Assembly: GCA_913778205.1 (NCBI GenBank) | Contig: CAJYUW010000010.1 | Coordinates: 1-64,000 of the forward strand | DNA length: 64,000 bases | Direction of reading: 5' to 3' | Origin: an uncultured Curtobacterium sp. | Lineage (GTDB): Bacteria > Actinomycetota > Actinomycetes > Actinomycetales > Microbacteriaceae | Translations under genes and position numbers: made by a program | Notes under the pieces: generated by a model | Database searches by the model: none | What the model saw: the letters and a program-made list of their open reading frames with translations, nothing else | What the model was told of the DNA's origin: nothing | Shown: positions 53,002 through 61,538 of the stretch, piece by piece | Layout: every line of letters begins with the position of its first letter | Position numbering within the stretch: position 1 is the stretch's first letter

Positions 53002-54212
53002 AGCTGGACCGCGTTCTCGTCGAGGATGCCGAAGTACCGGCTGGCGGACGCTACGTCCTTGTCGCCGCGTCCGGACAGGTTGACCAGGATGACCCCCTCG
53101 GGGCCGAGCTCCTTACCGAGCTTGATCGCGCCGGCGAGGGCGTGCGAGGACTCGATCGCGGGGAGGATGCCCTCGGTGCGGCTGAGCAGGCGGAATGCCT
53201 CCATCGCCTCGGCGTCGGTGATCGGCTCGTACTTCGCGCGCCCGATCGCCGCGAGGTGGGCGTGCTGCGGACCGACGCTCGGGTAGTCGAGTCCGGCGGA
53301 GATGCTGTGGCTCTCGATCGTCTGGCCGTCCTCGTCCTGCATGAGGTACGACTTCGTGCCCTGGAGCACGCCGGTGCGGCCGAGCGAGATGCTCGCCGCG
53401 TGGCGACCCGTCTCGAGGCCCTCGCCGCCGGCCTCGTAGCCGTACAGGGCGACCGACTCGTCGTCGAGGAACGCGTCAAAGATGCCCATCGCGTTCGACC
53501 CGCCGCCGACGCACGCCGCGACCGCGTCGGGCAGACGACCGACGCGGTCGAGCACCTGCTGCCGGGCCTCGTCGCCGATCACCTTGTGGAACTCCCGCAC
53601 CATCTCGGGGAACGGGTGCGGTCCCGCGACGGTCCCGAGGAGGTAGTGCGTATGCTCGACGTTCGCGACCCAGTCCCGGAGGGCGTCGTTGATGGCGTCC
53701 TTCAGCGTGCGCGATCCGGTCTCGACCGCGACCACCTCGGCCCCGAGCAGGCGCATCCGGGCGACGTTGAGCGCCTGGCGCTCGGTGTCGACGGCGCCCA
53801 TGTAGACGACGCACTCCATCCCGAAGAGCGCGGCCGCCGTCGCGGTCGCGACGCCGTGCTGGCCCGCTCCGGTCTCGGCGATCAGTCGCGTCTTGCCGAG
53901 CCGCTTCGCGACGAGCGCCTGGCCGAGGACGTTGTTGATCTTGTGGGAGCCGGTGTGGTTGAGGTCCTCGCGCTTGAGGATGATCCGGGCCCCGCCGGCG
54001 TGCTTCGCGAACCGCGGCACCTCGGTGATGATCGACGGCCGACCGGTGTAGTCGCGCTGCAGGTCGTCGAGCTCCGTGCGGAACGCCGGGTCCGCCCAGG
54101 CTTCGCGGAACGCCGCCTCGAGCTCGTCGAGCGCCAGGACGAGGGACTCGGGGACGAATCGTCCACCGAAGTCGCCGAAGTACGGGCCGTGCTGTTCGCG
54201 GAGCGAGGTCAC
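52998..54212 (-). CDS. trpB: Tryptophan synthase beta subunit
   Basis: PLP enzyme joining indole and serine. The 404-residue protein has the PLP lysine in [20 protein letters not shown], the ammonium/COMM region [20 protein letters not shown], and the phosphate loop [15 protein letters not shown] 54212 gives the family N-terminus ([20 protein letters not shown]) and has GGAAGG seven bases before; the frame is open further up without similarity. Confidence 0.96.
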   Translation of the reverse strand: MTSLREQHGPYFGDFGGRFVPESLVLALDELEAAFREAWADPAFRTELDDLQRDYTGRPSIITEVPRFAKHAGGARIILKREDLNHTGSHKINNVLGQALVAKRLGKTRLIAETGAGQHGVATATAAALFGMECVVYMGAVDTERQALNVARMRLLGAEVVAVETGSRTLKDAINDALRDWVANVEHTHYLLGTVAGPHPFPEMVREFHKVIGDEARQQVLDRVGRLPDAVAACVGGGSNAMGIFDAFLDDESVALYGYEAGGEGLETGRHAASISLGRTGVLQGTKSYLMQDEDGQTIESHSISAGLDYPSVGPQHAHLAAIGRAKYEPITDAEAMEAFRLLSRTEGILPAIESSHALAGAIKLGKELGPEGVILVNLSGRGDKDVASASRYFGILDENAVQL

Positions 54213-54330
54213 GATGTGCCTTCCGTGCGGGGCCCGACGGTGTCGGTCGGACCGGTGGTTCGGGTGTGGGGAGCCGCGGAGCGGGAGATCGGTCCGACCG
54301 CTGCGGACGCGGCGACGGGACCGTCCGTCG

Positions 54331-55122
54331 TCAGGGCCGCGCCGCGGCGATGAACGACGCGAGGGTGGCGGCGGGGTCTGAGCCCGTGACGAGCGCCTCC
54401 CCCACCAGGACGACGTCGGCGCCCGCGGAGCGGTAGTGGGCCACGTCGGCAGGACCGGCCACGGCGGACTCGGCGACCCGGACGACACCTTCGGGGATGC
54501 GGTCCGCGAGGGAGCCGAAGAGGTCGCGGTCGAGCGAGAAGTCGGTGAGGTCGCGGGCGTTCACGCCGAGGATGCGCGCGCCGGCGTCGAGGCCGCGGGA
54601 GACCTCGTCCGCCGAGTGGGCCTCGACGAGGACGCGCATGCCGAGTTCCTCGGCCAGGCCGTGGAGCTCGACGAGCTGCGACTGCTCCAGGGCCGCGACG
54701 ATGAGGAGCACGACGTCGGCGCCGGCTGCCCGCGCCTCGACCACCTGGTAGGGGTCGGCGATGAAGTCCTTGCGCAGCACGGGCACGCCGACCCGGGCCT
54801 TGACGGCTTCGAGGTCGGCCAGGCTGCCGAGGAACTTCCGACCCTCGGTCAGCACGCTGATCGTCGACGCACCGCCGCGCTCGTACTCCGCCGCAAGGGC
54901 TGCGGGGTCGGCGATCGGCGCCATGGAGCCGCGGGACGGGCTCGCGCGCTTGACCTCGGCGAGGATCTTGACGTCGTCGCCGGGAGCGAGGAACGTCAGC
55001 GCGTCGAGGGGCGACGCCACCCGGTCGAGGTCACGTTCAACGTCCGCGTACGGGCGGTCTGCGCGACGGGCGGCCGCGTCCTCGAGCGCGCCCGCGACGA
55101 GGGTCTCGAGCACGTTCGGCAT
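54331..55122 (-). CDS. trpC: Indole-3-glycerol phosphate synthase
   Basis: Closes the indole ring from CdRP. The 263-residue TIM barrel has the signature [13 protein letters not shown] (~res 53-65), [30 protein letters not shown] and [13 protein letters not shown], including the catalytic Lys/Glu positions. It is between the small membrane protein gene and trpB. trpD and the anthranilate glutaminase gene are absent from the window, as often in actinobacteria, where they lie elsewhere. Confidence 0.96.
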   Translation of the reverse strand: MPNVLETLVAGALEDAAARRADRPYADVERDLDRVASPLDALTFLAPGDDVKILAEVKRASPSRGSMAPIADPAALAAEYERGGASTISVLTEGRKFLGSLADLEAVKARVGVPVLRKDFIADPYQVVEARAAGADVVLLIVAALEQSQLVELHGLAEELGMRVLVEAHSADEVSRGLDAGARILGVNARDLTDFSLDRDLFGSLADRIPEGVVRVAESAVAGPADVAHYRSAGADVVLVGEALVTGSDPAATLASFIAAARP

Positions 55123-55129
55123 GTCCGGC

Positions 55130-55369
55130 CTACTCGCCGTGGTGCTTCGGGACGAACTTCGGGCCGTTGACGCCGTAGCCCGCCTTCGCCATGACCGCGC
55201 CGACGACGAGGCCGACGACCACGACCGCCGCGGAGATCCACACGCCGATCGGCTGGTCGAACCAGAAGAAGAGCGTCCCTGCCGCGAATCCGATCAGCAT
55301 GATGACGACGGCCGTCCAGGCCGCCGGGGAGTGTCCCTCGCCGAGTTCTGCGGGCTCAGTGTTGCTCAC
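55130..55369 (-). CDS. Small membrane protein of the trp region (DUF6704-like)
   Basis: 79 residues with two membrane helices (AWTAVVIMLIGFAAGTLFFW and IGVWISAAVVVVGLVVGAVM) and a conserved end GYGVNGPKFVPKHHGE. Proteins of this type are regularly found between trpE and trpC in actinobacteria; the function is unknown. The GTG start overlaps the preceding gene by 14 bases. Confidence 0.82.
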   Translation of the reverse strand: MSNTEPAELGEGHSPAAWTAVVIMLIGFAAGTLFFWFDQPIGVWISAAVVVVGLVVGAVMAKAGYGVNGPKFVPKHHGE

Positions 55370-56117
55370 GGTGCTCCTCGTTCTGCTCCGGCGTCGTCGG
55401 TCGATCGCCGTGCTCCAACCCTACCGCGTCGACCGTGGCGCTCCGGGCATGCTCGCCGTGGGCGGACGCCTCGGTCCGGGCACGCTCGCCGGAGGCCGAC
55501 GACTCGGCGTCGGCGTCGGTCGGGTCGGTGCCGGCCGAGAGGTCGTCCCAGTCCGTGATCGCGTCCCGCTGCACGGCGACGGCGCGGGCGTCGGCTGCGG
55601 CACCGGCGGTCGCGGCACCGTACTTCCGGCTCGGACCGGGCCAGGCCCGCTGCACGAACAGGACCACGACGCCGAGCAGCACGGCCAGCACGCCGCCGAC
55701 GATCCCGACGGCCGGCCAGCCCGTGACGTCGACCGAGGACACCACACGCCGCACACCGCCGAGGTCACTCACCCCGGCGACCTCGCCGATCGCCCCGCGG
55801 GCCGCCGCGACCGGGTCACGCAGCGCGGACACCCCGGTGACCACGACGGCGACGCCGAGCAGGAGCTCGATGACGGCGAGCACGACGCGCACGCCACGCC
55901 CGGCGATCGTCATCGCGAGGAAGAGCGCCAGGCTCGCGATCGCGAGGGCCGTGTACTGCGGCACGGTCTTCGAGCCGTCCGCCGTGACCGACGTGACCAC
56001 CGCGGATCCCGCACGGAGGTGCACCGTGAACCACGTCTGCGTCCAGGACAGCATCACGATCCCGGCGACGACGAGCCCGGCGACCACCACGAGCGGTCGG
56101 GAGCGGCGGAGCGTCAC
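55356..56117 (-). CDS. Trp-region conserved membrane protein (TIGR02234/Trp_oprn_chp family)
   Basis: 253 residues with four membrane helices (RPLVVVAGLVVAGIVMLSW; PQYTALAIASLALFLAMTIA; VVLAVIELLLGVAVVVTGV; AVGIVGGVLAVLLGVVVLFV) and an external loop with the WFTV motif after helix 1, then a long hydrophilic Asp/Glu/Ala-rich C-terminus. The family occurs only in actinobacterial trp operons; its role is unknown. GTG 56117 overlaps the trpE stop (GTGA), so it is translated together with anthranilate synthase. Confidence 0.85.
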   Translation of the reverse strand: MTLRRSRPLVVVAGLVVAGIVMLSWTQTWFTVHLRAGSAVVTSVTADGSKTVPQYTALAIASLALFLAMTIAGRGVRVVLAVIELLLGVAVVVTGVSALRDPVAAARGAIGEVAGVSDLGGVRRVVSSVDVTGWPAVGIVGGVLAVLLGVVVLFVQRAWPGPSRKYGAATAGAAADARAVAVQRDAITDWDDLSAGTDPTDADAESSASGERARTEASAHGEHARSATVDAVGLEHGDRPTTPEQNEEHREQH

Positions 56118-57643
56118 GAGCGCACCTCGCGCATCCGGTTGGCCGTCGCGACCGCACGGAGCGGCGCCGCCGCCTTGTTGACGGCCTCGGTGTGCTCGGT
56201 CGCGGGGTCGGAGTCCGCGACGAGCCCGGCCCCGGCCTGCACCCGGGCGACCCCGTCCTGGATGAGGGCGGTGCGGATCGCGATGGCGAGGTCGGCGTCC
56301 CCGGCGAAGTCGAAGTAGCCCACGACGCCGGCGTAGGCGCCGCGCTTCGCGGGCTCCAGCTCGTCGATGATCTCGAGTGCACGCGGCTTCGGCGCGCCCG
56401 AGAGCGTGCCGGCCGGGAACGTCGCCCGGAACACATCGATCGCGGACGCGTCCGGTCGGACCGCACCCTCGACGCTCGACACGAGGTGCATGATGTGGCT
56501 GAACCGCTCGACGGTCATGAACTCGGTGACCGCGACGGTGCCGGGCTCGCACACCTTCTGCAGGTCGTTGCGGGCGAGGTCGACGAGCATGAGGTGCTCG
56601 GCGCGCTCCTTCGGGTCCTCGAGGAGGTCCTCTCCGAAGCGGACGTCCTCCTCCGGGGTGGCGCCGCGCGGACGGGACCCGGCGATCGGGTGCGTGATCG
56701 CCCGGCCGGCCTGCACCTTCACGAGTGCCTCCGGCGAGGCCCCGACGATCCAGAACGGGTCGTCCTGCACGTCGCGGAGCGCGAGGAAGTACATGTACGG
56801 GCTCGGGTTGAGCATGCGCAGGACCCGGTACACGTCGAGCGGGTCCGCCGTGACGTCGTGGTCGAACCGCTGCGAGATCACGACCTGGAAGACGTCGCCG
56901 TCCCGGATGAAGTCCTTCGACCGCTCGACCGCCGCCATGTACGCGTCCGGGGTGGACCGGTGGGTCGGCGTCGGCTCCGCGATGTCGAACGCCTCGGCGA
57001 CCGTCGCGACGGTCGGCTGGACGAGGTCGCCCTGCATCCGGTCGAGGCGGGCCTGCGCGTCCGCCCACATCGCGTCGGCGTCGTCCGTGCCGTCGTTGAG
57101 CACGCTCGCGACGAGCAGGACCAGGCCGGTCCGGTGGTCGAGCGCCGCCAGCTCGGAGACGAACGCCAGGGCCTGACCGGGGACCTCGAAGTCGGCCGCG
57201 GGCACGTTCGGCAGGTGCTCGAGCTGCCGGACGGCCTCCCACCCGATGAACCCGACCGTCCCGCCGACGAGCGGCGGCGTGCCCGGGACCCGCGGGGTGC
57301 GCCAGCGCTCGTGCAGCCGGGCGAGTACCTCGAGCGGCTGCCCGTCGAGGGAGTCGACGGCGCGGGACGCCGGGATGCCGGTGTCGATCCAGGCGGCACG
57401 GTCGCCGTCCTGCGTGAGGACGCCGAAGCTCCGCACGCCGACGAACGACCAGCGGGACCACAGGCCGCCCTGCCCCGCCGACTCGAGCAGGAACGACCCC
57501 GGACGACCGTCGGCGAGCTTGCGGTACACGCCGACGGGGGTCTCGCTGTCGGCGAAGAGCGCGCGGACCACGGGCACGACGCGGTGGTCGGCGAGCAGCT
57601 TGTCGAACTCCTCGCGGACGGTGGTGTGCGGCTGGTCGGTCAT
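56114..57643 (-). CDS. trpE: Anthranilate synthase component I
   Basis: Chorismate-using first enzyme of Trp synthesis. The 509-residue protein has the feedback-site region FLLESAGQGGLWSRWSFVG (the LLES motif), and the chorismate-binding core NPSPYMYFLA, GASPEALVKV, PIAGSRPRG, LVDLARNDL and FPAGTLSGAPKPRA. The ATG overlaps the hisI stop (ATGA), a known his/trp coupling in actinobacteria. The glutaminase partner gene is not in the window. No leader peptide or attenuator was recognised in front of hisI. Confidence 0.96.
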   Translation of the reverse strand: MTDQPHTTVREEFDKLLADHRVVPVVRALFADSETPVGVYRKLADGRPGSFLLESAGQGGLWSRWSFVGVRSFGVLTQDGDRAAWIDTGIPASRAVDSLDGQPLEVLARLHERWRTPRVPGTPPLVGGTVGFIGWEAVRQLEHLPNVPAADFEVPGQALAFVSELAALDHRTGLVLLVASVLNDGTDDADAMWADAQARLDRMQGDLVQPTVATVAEAFDIAEPTPTHRSTPDAYMAAVERSKDFIRDGDVFQVVISQRFDHDVTADPLDVYRVLRMLNPSPYMYFLALRDVQDDPFWIVGASPEALVKVQAGRAITHPIAGSRPRGATPEEDVRFGEDLLEDPKERAEHLMLVDLARNDLQKVCEPGTVAVTEFMTVERFSHIMHLVSSVEGAVRPDASAIDVFRATFPAGTLSGAPKPRALEIIDELEPAKRGAYAGVVGYFDFAGDADLAIAIRTALIQDGVARVQAGAGLVADSDPATEHTEAVNKAAAPLRAVATANRMREVRS

Positions 57644-58023
57644 CGCAGGGCCTCCGGGGCGGTCGCCGTGACGGGCGAGAGCGGGTCGACGTCGAAGCAG
57701 GCGTGCGCGCCGGTGTGGCACGCGGCGCCCACCTGCTGCACGGTCACGAGCAGGGTGTCGTCGTCGCAGTCCAGGGCGGCGGCGCGCACGTACTGCGCGT
57801 GTCCGGACGTGTCGCCCTTGCGCCAGTACTCCTGCCGCGAGCGGGACCAGAAGGTCACCCGCCCCTCGGTCAGGGTGCGGCGGAGGGCCTCCCGGTCCAT
57901 GTAGCCGAGCATGAGGACGTCCTTCGACGTCTCCTCCTGCACGATGGCGGGGAGCAGGCCGTCCGCACCGAAGCGCACGCGGTCGAGGACCGCGTCGGTG
58001 CTGGCGTTGGTGCTGTCGGTCAT
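57640..58023 (-). CDS. hisI: Phosphoribosyl-AMP cyclohydrolase
   Basis: Third step of His synthesis; zinc enzyme. The 127-residue single-domain form has GLLPAIVQEETSKDVLMLGY, SRSRQEYWRKGDTSGH and the metal-binding DCDDDTLLV...CHTG...CF pattern. The separate HisE gene is at 60 kb. A TAGGCT (minus strand, 58038-58033) lies nine bases before the ATG, overlapping a GGAG ribosome site, so the hisI-trp transcript may start here. Confidence 0.95.
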   Translation of the reverse strand: MTDSTNASTDAVLDRVRFGADGLLPAIVQEETSKDVLMLGYMDREALRRTLTEGRVTFWSRSRQEYWRKGDTSGHAQYVRAAALDCDDDTLLVTVQQVGAACHTGAHACFDVDPLSPVTATAPEALR

Positions 58024-58074
58024 GAGGCTCCTAGCCTACGGCGTGGCGCGGAGCGTCACGCGGAGTGTGGAGAA

Positions 58075-58120
58075 CCGGACGGGAGGCCCGTGACGGCGCC
58101 GCCACGGGCCTCCCGTCCGG
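58075..58120. repeat. Dispersed palindrome copy after hisF
   Basis: Perfect 18-bp arms, CCGGACGGGAGGCCCGTG and its complement (58075-58092 with 58103-58120), around a 10-base loop, 12 bases past the hisF stop. Confidence 0.8.
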
Positions 58121-58132
58121 CACCCGGTCGGC

Positions 58133-58978
58133 TCAGCGGACGAGCTGGCCCGCGGCGCGCAGCGCCGTCTTGACGTCGCCGATCGTCATCTCGCCCCGGT
58201 GGAACACGCTGGCGGCGAGGACCGCGTCCGCGCCCGCCTCGACGGCCGGGGCGAAGTGGTCGAGGTTCCCCGCGCCGCCCGAGGCGATCACCGGCACCGA
58301 CGCGATCGCGCGCACCGCGGCCACGAGCTCGAGGTCGAACCCGCTCTTCGTGCCGTCGGCGTCGATGGAGTTGACGAGCAGCTCCCCCGCGCCGCGCTCG
58401 ACGGCCTCGCGGGCCCAGGCGAGTGCGTCGAGGTCGGACTCGGTGCGGCCGCCGTGCGTCGTGACGACGAACCCGGAGGGCATGCGGTCGGAGCGCTTGA
58501 CGTCGAGCGACAGCACGACGGCCTGCGCGCCGAACCGGTCGGCGATCTCGCCGACGAGCTCGGGGCGGGCGATCGCGGCGCTGTTCACGCCGACCTTGTC
58601 CGCGCCGCACTGCTGCAACCGCGCGACGTCGCCGACGCTCCGGATCCCGCCGCCGACCGTCAGCGGGATGAACACCTGCTCGGCCGTGCGGGTCACCGTG
58701 TCGTACATCGTCGCGCGGTTCTCGACCGTCGCGCCGACGTCCAGGAACGTCAGCTCGTCCGCGCCCTGCGCGTAGTACCGGGCCGCGAGCTCGACCGGGT
58801 CGCCGGCGTCCTGCAGGTCGAGGAAGTTCACACCCTTCACGACCCGTCCGCCCTGGACGTCGAGGCACGGGATCACTCGGACGGCGACGCCGCCCTCGCG
58901 CGTCGGCGTTCCGGGGAGGCCGCCCGGCCCCGCGGCGTCGCCGGGCCCCGTTGCGTCGCCGGACCCTGCCGTGCTCAC
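58133..58978 (-). CDS. hisF: Imidazole glycerol phosphate synthase, cyclase subunit
   Basis: TIM-barrel cyclase that works with HisH. The catalytic aspartates are in [19 protein letters not shown] and [31 protein letters not shown] and [13 protein letters not shown] are the phosphate loops. GTG 58978 overlaps the hisG stop (GTGA) and adds ~30 Gly/Ala/Pro-rich residues ([18 protein letters not shown]...) ahead of the usual start; no good internal start is seen, so the extension is probably real. HisH and HisA are not in the window. Confidence 0.93.
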   Translation of the reverse strand: MSTAGSGDATGPGDAAGPGGLPGTPTREGGVAVRVIPCLDVQGGRVVKGVNFLDLQDAGDPVELAARYYAQGADELTFLDVGATVENRATMYDTVTRTAEQVFIPLTVGGGIRSVGDVARLQQCGADKVGVNSAAIARPELVGEIADRFGAQAVVLSLDVKRSDRMPSGFVVTTHGGRTESDLDALAWAREAVERGAGELLVNSIDADGTKSGFDLELVAAVRAIASVPVIASGGAGNLDHFAPAVEAGADAVLAASVFHRGEMTIGDVKTALRAAGQLVR

Positions 58979-59814
58979 AGCCGGGCCGCGTGGATCGAGC
59001 TGACGAGGATGGCGCGCGCGCCGAGCTCGTACAGCGAGTCCATGATCTGGTTCATGTCCGACCGCGGGATCATCACGCGGACCGCCGACCAGTCGCGCCC
59101 GTGCAGCGGCGACACCGTCGGGGACTCCATGCCGGAGGCGATCGCCGTGGCGTCGGGCACGAGCGCCGTGGGGATGTCGTAGTCGAGCATCACGTAGCCG
59201 CGCGCGACGAGCACGCCGTGCAGCCGACGGCGGAGGACGTCGATGCCCGGGCGGGCCTCGTCGGTGGCGATGAGGACGGCAGTGGACTCGAGGATGACCG
59301 GACCGAAGATCTCGAGCCCGGCCTGCCGCAGGGTGCTGCCGGTCGAGACGACGTCGGCGACCGCGTCCGCGACGCCGAGGCGGACCGCGCTCTCCACGGC
59401 ACCGTCGAGCTTCACGAGCGTCGACGTCACGCCGTGCTTCGCGAGGAAGTCCCCCACGAGGCCGGGGTAGCTCGTCGCGACCCGGACGCCCTCGAGGTCC
59501 TGCAGCGATGCGAAGCGGCCGGGCGTCCCCGCGAACCGGAACGTCGAGCCGGCGAAGTCGAGCGCGTCGACCTCGTGCGCCTCCGACCCGGAGTCGAGCA
59601 GCAGGTCGCGGCCGGTGATGCCGACGTCGAGCGCACCCGAGCCGACGTAGGTCGCGATGTCACGCGGACGGAGGAAGAAGAACTCGACCCCGTTCCGCTC
59701 GTCGATCAGGTGCAGGGCCTTCGGGTCGCGGCGACCGGCGTACCCGGCCTCCCGCAGCATCTCGGAGGCGGTCTCGGACAGGGAGCCCTTGTTGGGCACG
59801 GCGATGCGGAGCAT
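58975..59814 (-). CDS. hisG: ATP phosphoribosyltransferase
   Basis: First, feedback-controlled step of His synthesis. The 279-residue long form (with C-terminal ACT-like regulatory domain) has [45 protein letters not shown], and the PRPP-binding [20 protein letters not shown]. It lies between hisE and hisF, all on the minus strand. The family end [19 protein letters not shown] is intact. Confidence 0.96.
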   Translation of the reverse strand: MLRIAVPNKGSLSETASEMLREAGYAGRRDPKALHLIDERNGVEFFFLRPRDIATYVGSGALDVGITGRDLLLDSGSEAHEVDALDFAGSTFRFAGTPGRFASLQDLEGVRVATSYPGLVGDFLAKHGVTSTLVKLDGAVESAVRLGVADAVADVVSTGSTLRQAGLEIFGPVILESTAVLIATDEARPGIDVLRRRLHGVLVARGYVMLDYDIPTALVPDATAIASGMESPTVSPLHGRDWSAVRVMIPRSDMNQIMDSLYELGARAILVSSIHAARL

Positions 59815-59860
59815 CAGGTGGTCTGCTTTCTGGAAGAGGTGTGGACGACTGATCGGGCGA

Positions 59861-60124
59861 TCAGAGATGTCGCCACACGTCCGCCGGGGTGAACCCCTTC
59901 GCGACCATGAGCACCTGGAGGTGGTAGATCAGCTGCGAGATCTCCTCCGAGGTGCGCTCGTCGCCCTCGTACTCGGCCGCCATCCAGACCTCGGCGGCCT
60001 CTTCCACGATCTTCTTGCCGATCTGGTGCACGCCGGCGTCCAGTTCGGCGACGGTGCCGGAGCCCTCGGGGCGCGTGCGCGCCTTCTCTGTCAGCTCCGC
60101 GAACAGGTCGTCGAACGTCTTCAC
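59861..60124 (-). CDS. hisE: Phosphoribosyl-ATP pyrophosphatase
   Basis: Second step of His synthesis. The 87-residue core, [20 protein letters not shown] to [11 protein letters not shown], has the MazG-like [15 protein letters not shown] acidic helices. GTG 60124 is the usual family start but has only a weak ribosome site. The frame is open upstream, and a GTG at 60283 overlaps the rpe stop (GTGA); that start would add 53 residues made of DATGAV repeats. Coupling with rpe makes the long form possible; the core is certain. Confidence 0.92.
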   Translation of the reverse strand: MKTFDDLFAELTEKARTRPEGSGTVAELDAGVHQIGKKIVEEAAEVWMAAEYEGDERTSEEISQLIYHLQVLMVAKGFTPADVWRHL

Positions 60125-60199
60125 GGGGACCAGGCTACCGTCCTGCGGGGACCCTGCGGACGCACCGTCCGGACGGGAGGCCCGGATCGCCTCCGCCAC

Positions 60200-60283
60200 G
60201 CCGGTCGCGTCCACCGCGCCGGTCGCGTCCACCGCGCCGGTCGCGTCCACCACGCCGGTCGCGTCCGCCGACGCGCCGGTCAC
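60200..60283. repeat. 18-bp tandem repeat between rpe and hisE
   Basis: GCCGGTCGCG starts at 60200, 60218, 60236 and 60254 (18-base period), with a variant at 60275. On the minus strand it encodes DATGAV hexapeptides in the hisE frame. One arm of the dispersed palindrome (GTCCGGACGGGAGGCCCGG, ~60167-60185) lies next to it. Confidence 0.85.
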
Positions 60284-60939
60284 GCGCGGGCCGCCGCGGC
60301 TGCCTCGCGCAGGTCGGCGATGCGCTGCGCGGGCTCGCCGCCGTACACGGCCGAGCCCGCCACGAGGGTGTCGGCGCCGCTCCGCACGGCCTCGGGCACG
60401 GTGTCGACCGCGATGCCGCCGTCGACCTCGAGCCAGACGTCGAGGCCGGACGCGTCGACGGCCGCCCGGGCATCGGCGAGCTTCGGCATGACGGAGGGCA
60501 TGAACGCCTGCCCGCCGAACCCGGGCTCGACGGTCATGAGCAGGATCATGTCGTAGGCGTCGAGGTGGTGCAGCACCTGGGTGATCGGGGTGCCGGGCTT
60601 CACGGCGACGGCGGCGCGGGCCCCGTTCGACCGGATCGCCGCGGCGGTGGCGACCGGGTCGGCTGCCGCCTCGAAGTGGAAGGTGACGCTCGACGCGCCG
60701 GTCTCGGCGTACTTCGGAGCCTCGGTGTCGGCGTCCGTGATCATCAGGTGCACGTCGAGCGGCACCGGGGAGACCTCCTGCAGGCGCTGCACGATCGGCA
60801 GGCCGAGGGTGAGGTTCGGCACGAAGTGGTTGTCCATCACGTCGACGTGCACGAGGTCGGCCGTCTCGATGCGGTGCAGCTCGCGCTCGAGGTTCGCGAA
60901 GTCGGCGGACAGGATGCTCGGCGAGATGCGGATCGTCAC
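60280..60939 (-). CDS. rpe: Ribulose-phosphate 3-epimerase
   Basis: Pentose phosphate pathway epimerase. The 219-residue TIM barrel has [33 protein letters not shown] (metal-binding His/Asp), [19 protein letters not shown] and [10 protein letters not shown]. The GTG start is six bases after TAGGGT, a leaderless pattern. It is upstream of hisE-hisG-hisF, which may share its promoter; linking of rpe with his genes fits their common need for ribose phosphate (PRPP), which is inference. Confidence 0.95.
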   Translation of the reverse strand: MTIRISPSILSADFANLERELHRIETADLVHVDVMDNHFVPNLTLGLPIVQRLQEVSPVPLDVHLMITDADTEAPKYAETGASSVTFHFEAAADPVATAAAIRSNGARAAVAVKPGTPITQVLHHLDAYDMILLMTVEPGFGGQAFMPSVMPKLADARAAVDASGLDVWLEVDGGIAVDTVPEAVRSGADTLVAGSAVYGGEPAQRIADLREAAAAARA

Positions 60940-60945
60940 CCGCCA

Positions 60946-60951
60946 ACCCTA
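60946..60951 (-). promoter_or_regulatory. -10 box of rpe (leaderless spacing)
   Basis: TAGGGT on the minus strand ends six bases before the rpe GTG. Confidence 0.5.
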
Positions 60952-61109
60952 CCGGCGCGGCGTCGGCCTGCCCGATCGGCGGTGTCGCCCCGGCTGGCGC
61001 TCGCTCGGTCGTCGCCGTAGCCGTCGCCGTGGCCGTGGCGTCGTTGCGCCGTTGCCGTTGCCCGCGGTCGCTGTGCCGTTGCCGAACGACACTGCCGTCG
61101 TCGTCCGAC

Positions 61110-61460
61110 CGCGTCCCCGTCGTCCGTTGCACGCGCACGAGGCCCGCGCACGCAACCAACGACACCGCCGCCGTCGAACCACAGCAGTCCCGTCGTTCCT
61201 TGCACGCGCTCGATGCCTGCTCGCACAACCGTCCGCGCGCGCAACCAACGACACCGCCGTCGTTGAACGACAGCGGTCACGTCGCCCGTTGCACGCGCAC
61301 GATGCCCGCACGCACAACCGCCCGCGCGCGCAACCAACGACACCGCCGTCGTCGAACCACAGCAGTCCCGTCGCCCCTTGCACGCGCACGATGCTTGCAC
61401 GCACAACCGCCCGCGCACGCAACCAACGACACCGCCGCCGTCGAACGACAGCGGTTACGT
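61110..61460. repeat. 89-bp tandem repeat array in the rpe-rsmB gap
   Basis: AACCAACGACACCGCC begins at 61154, 61243, 61332 and 61421, an exact 89-base period. There are three full units, a leading half and a truncated fourth. Units 1 and 3 share GAACCACAGCAGTCCCGTCG, units 2 and 4 share GAACGACAGCGGT, so copies alternate. The 599-base gap holds no credible gene; open frames through the array on both strands lack start signals and family similarity. Confidence 0.88.
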
Positions 61461-61538
61461 CGTACAGAGGCGACGCCCCGGACGACCACCCCGCCCGGAC
61501 GCTCAGCCCTCCCGAACGACCGGACCGCGCCGCCGCGC

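Noticed and set aside
57640-58132. Trp or His attenuator ahead of hisI-trpE
   Set aside because: No short peptide with Trp or His runs and no alternate stem set; the only palindrome belongs to the dispersed family at the hisF 3' end.
60936-61418. A Cys/Arg-rich peptide gene across the 89-bp array
   Set aside because: It is only the repeat read on the minus strand and ends inside rpe; no start signal.
61110-61460. CRISPR-like array
   Set aside because: The 89-bp units are similar along their whole length, with no short conserved repeat plus unique spacers and no cas genes nearby.
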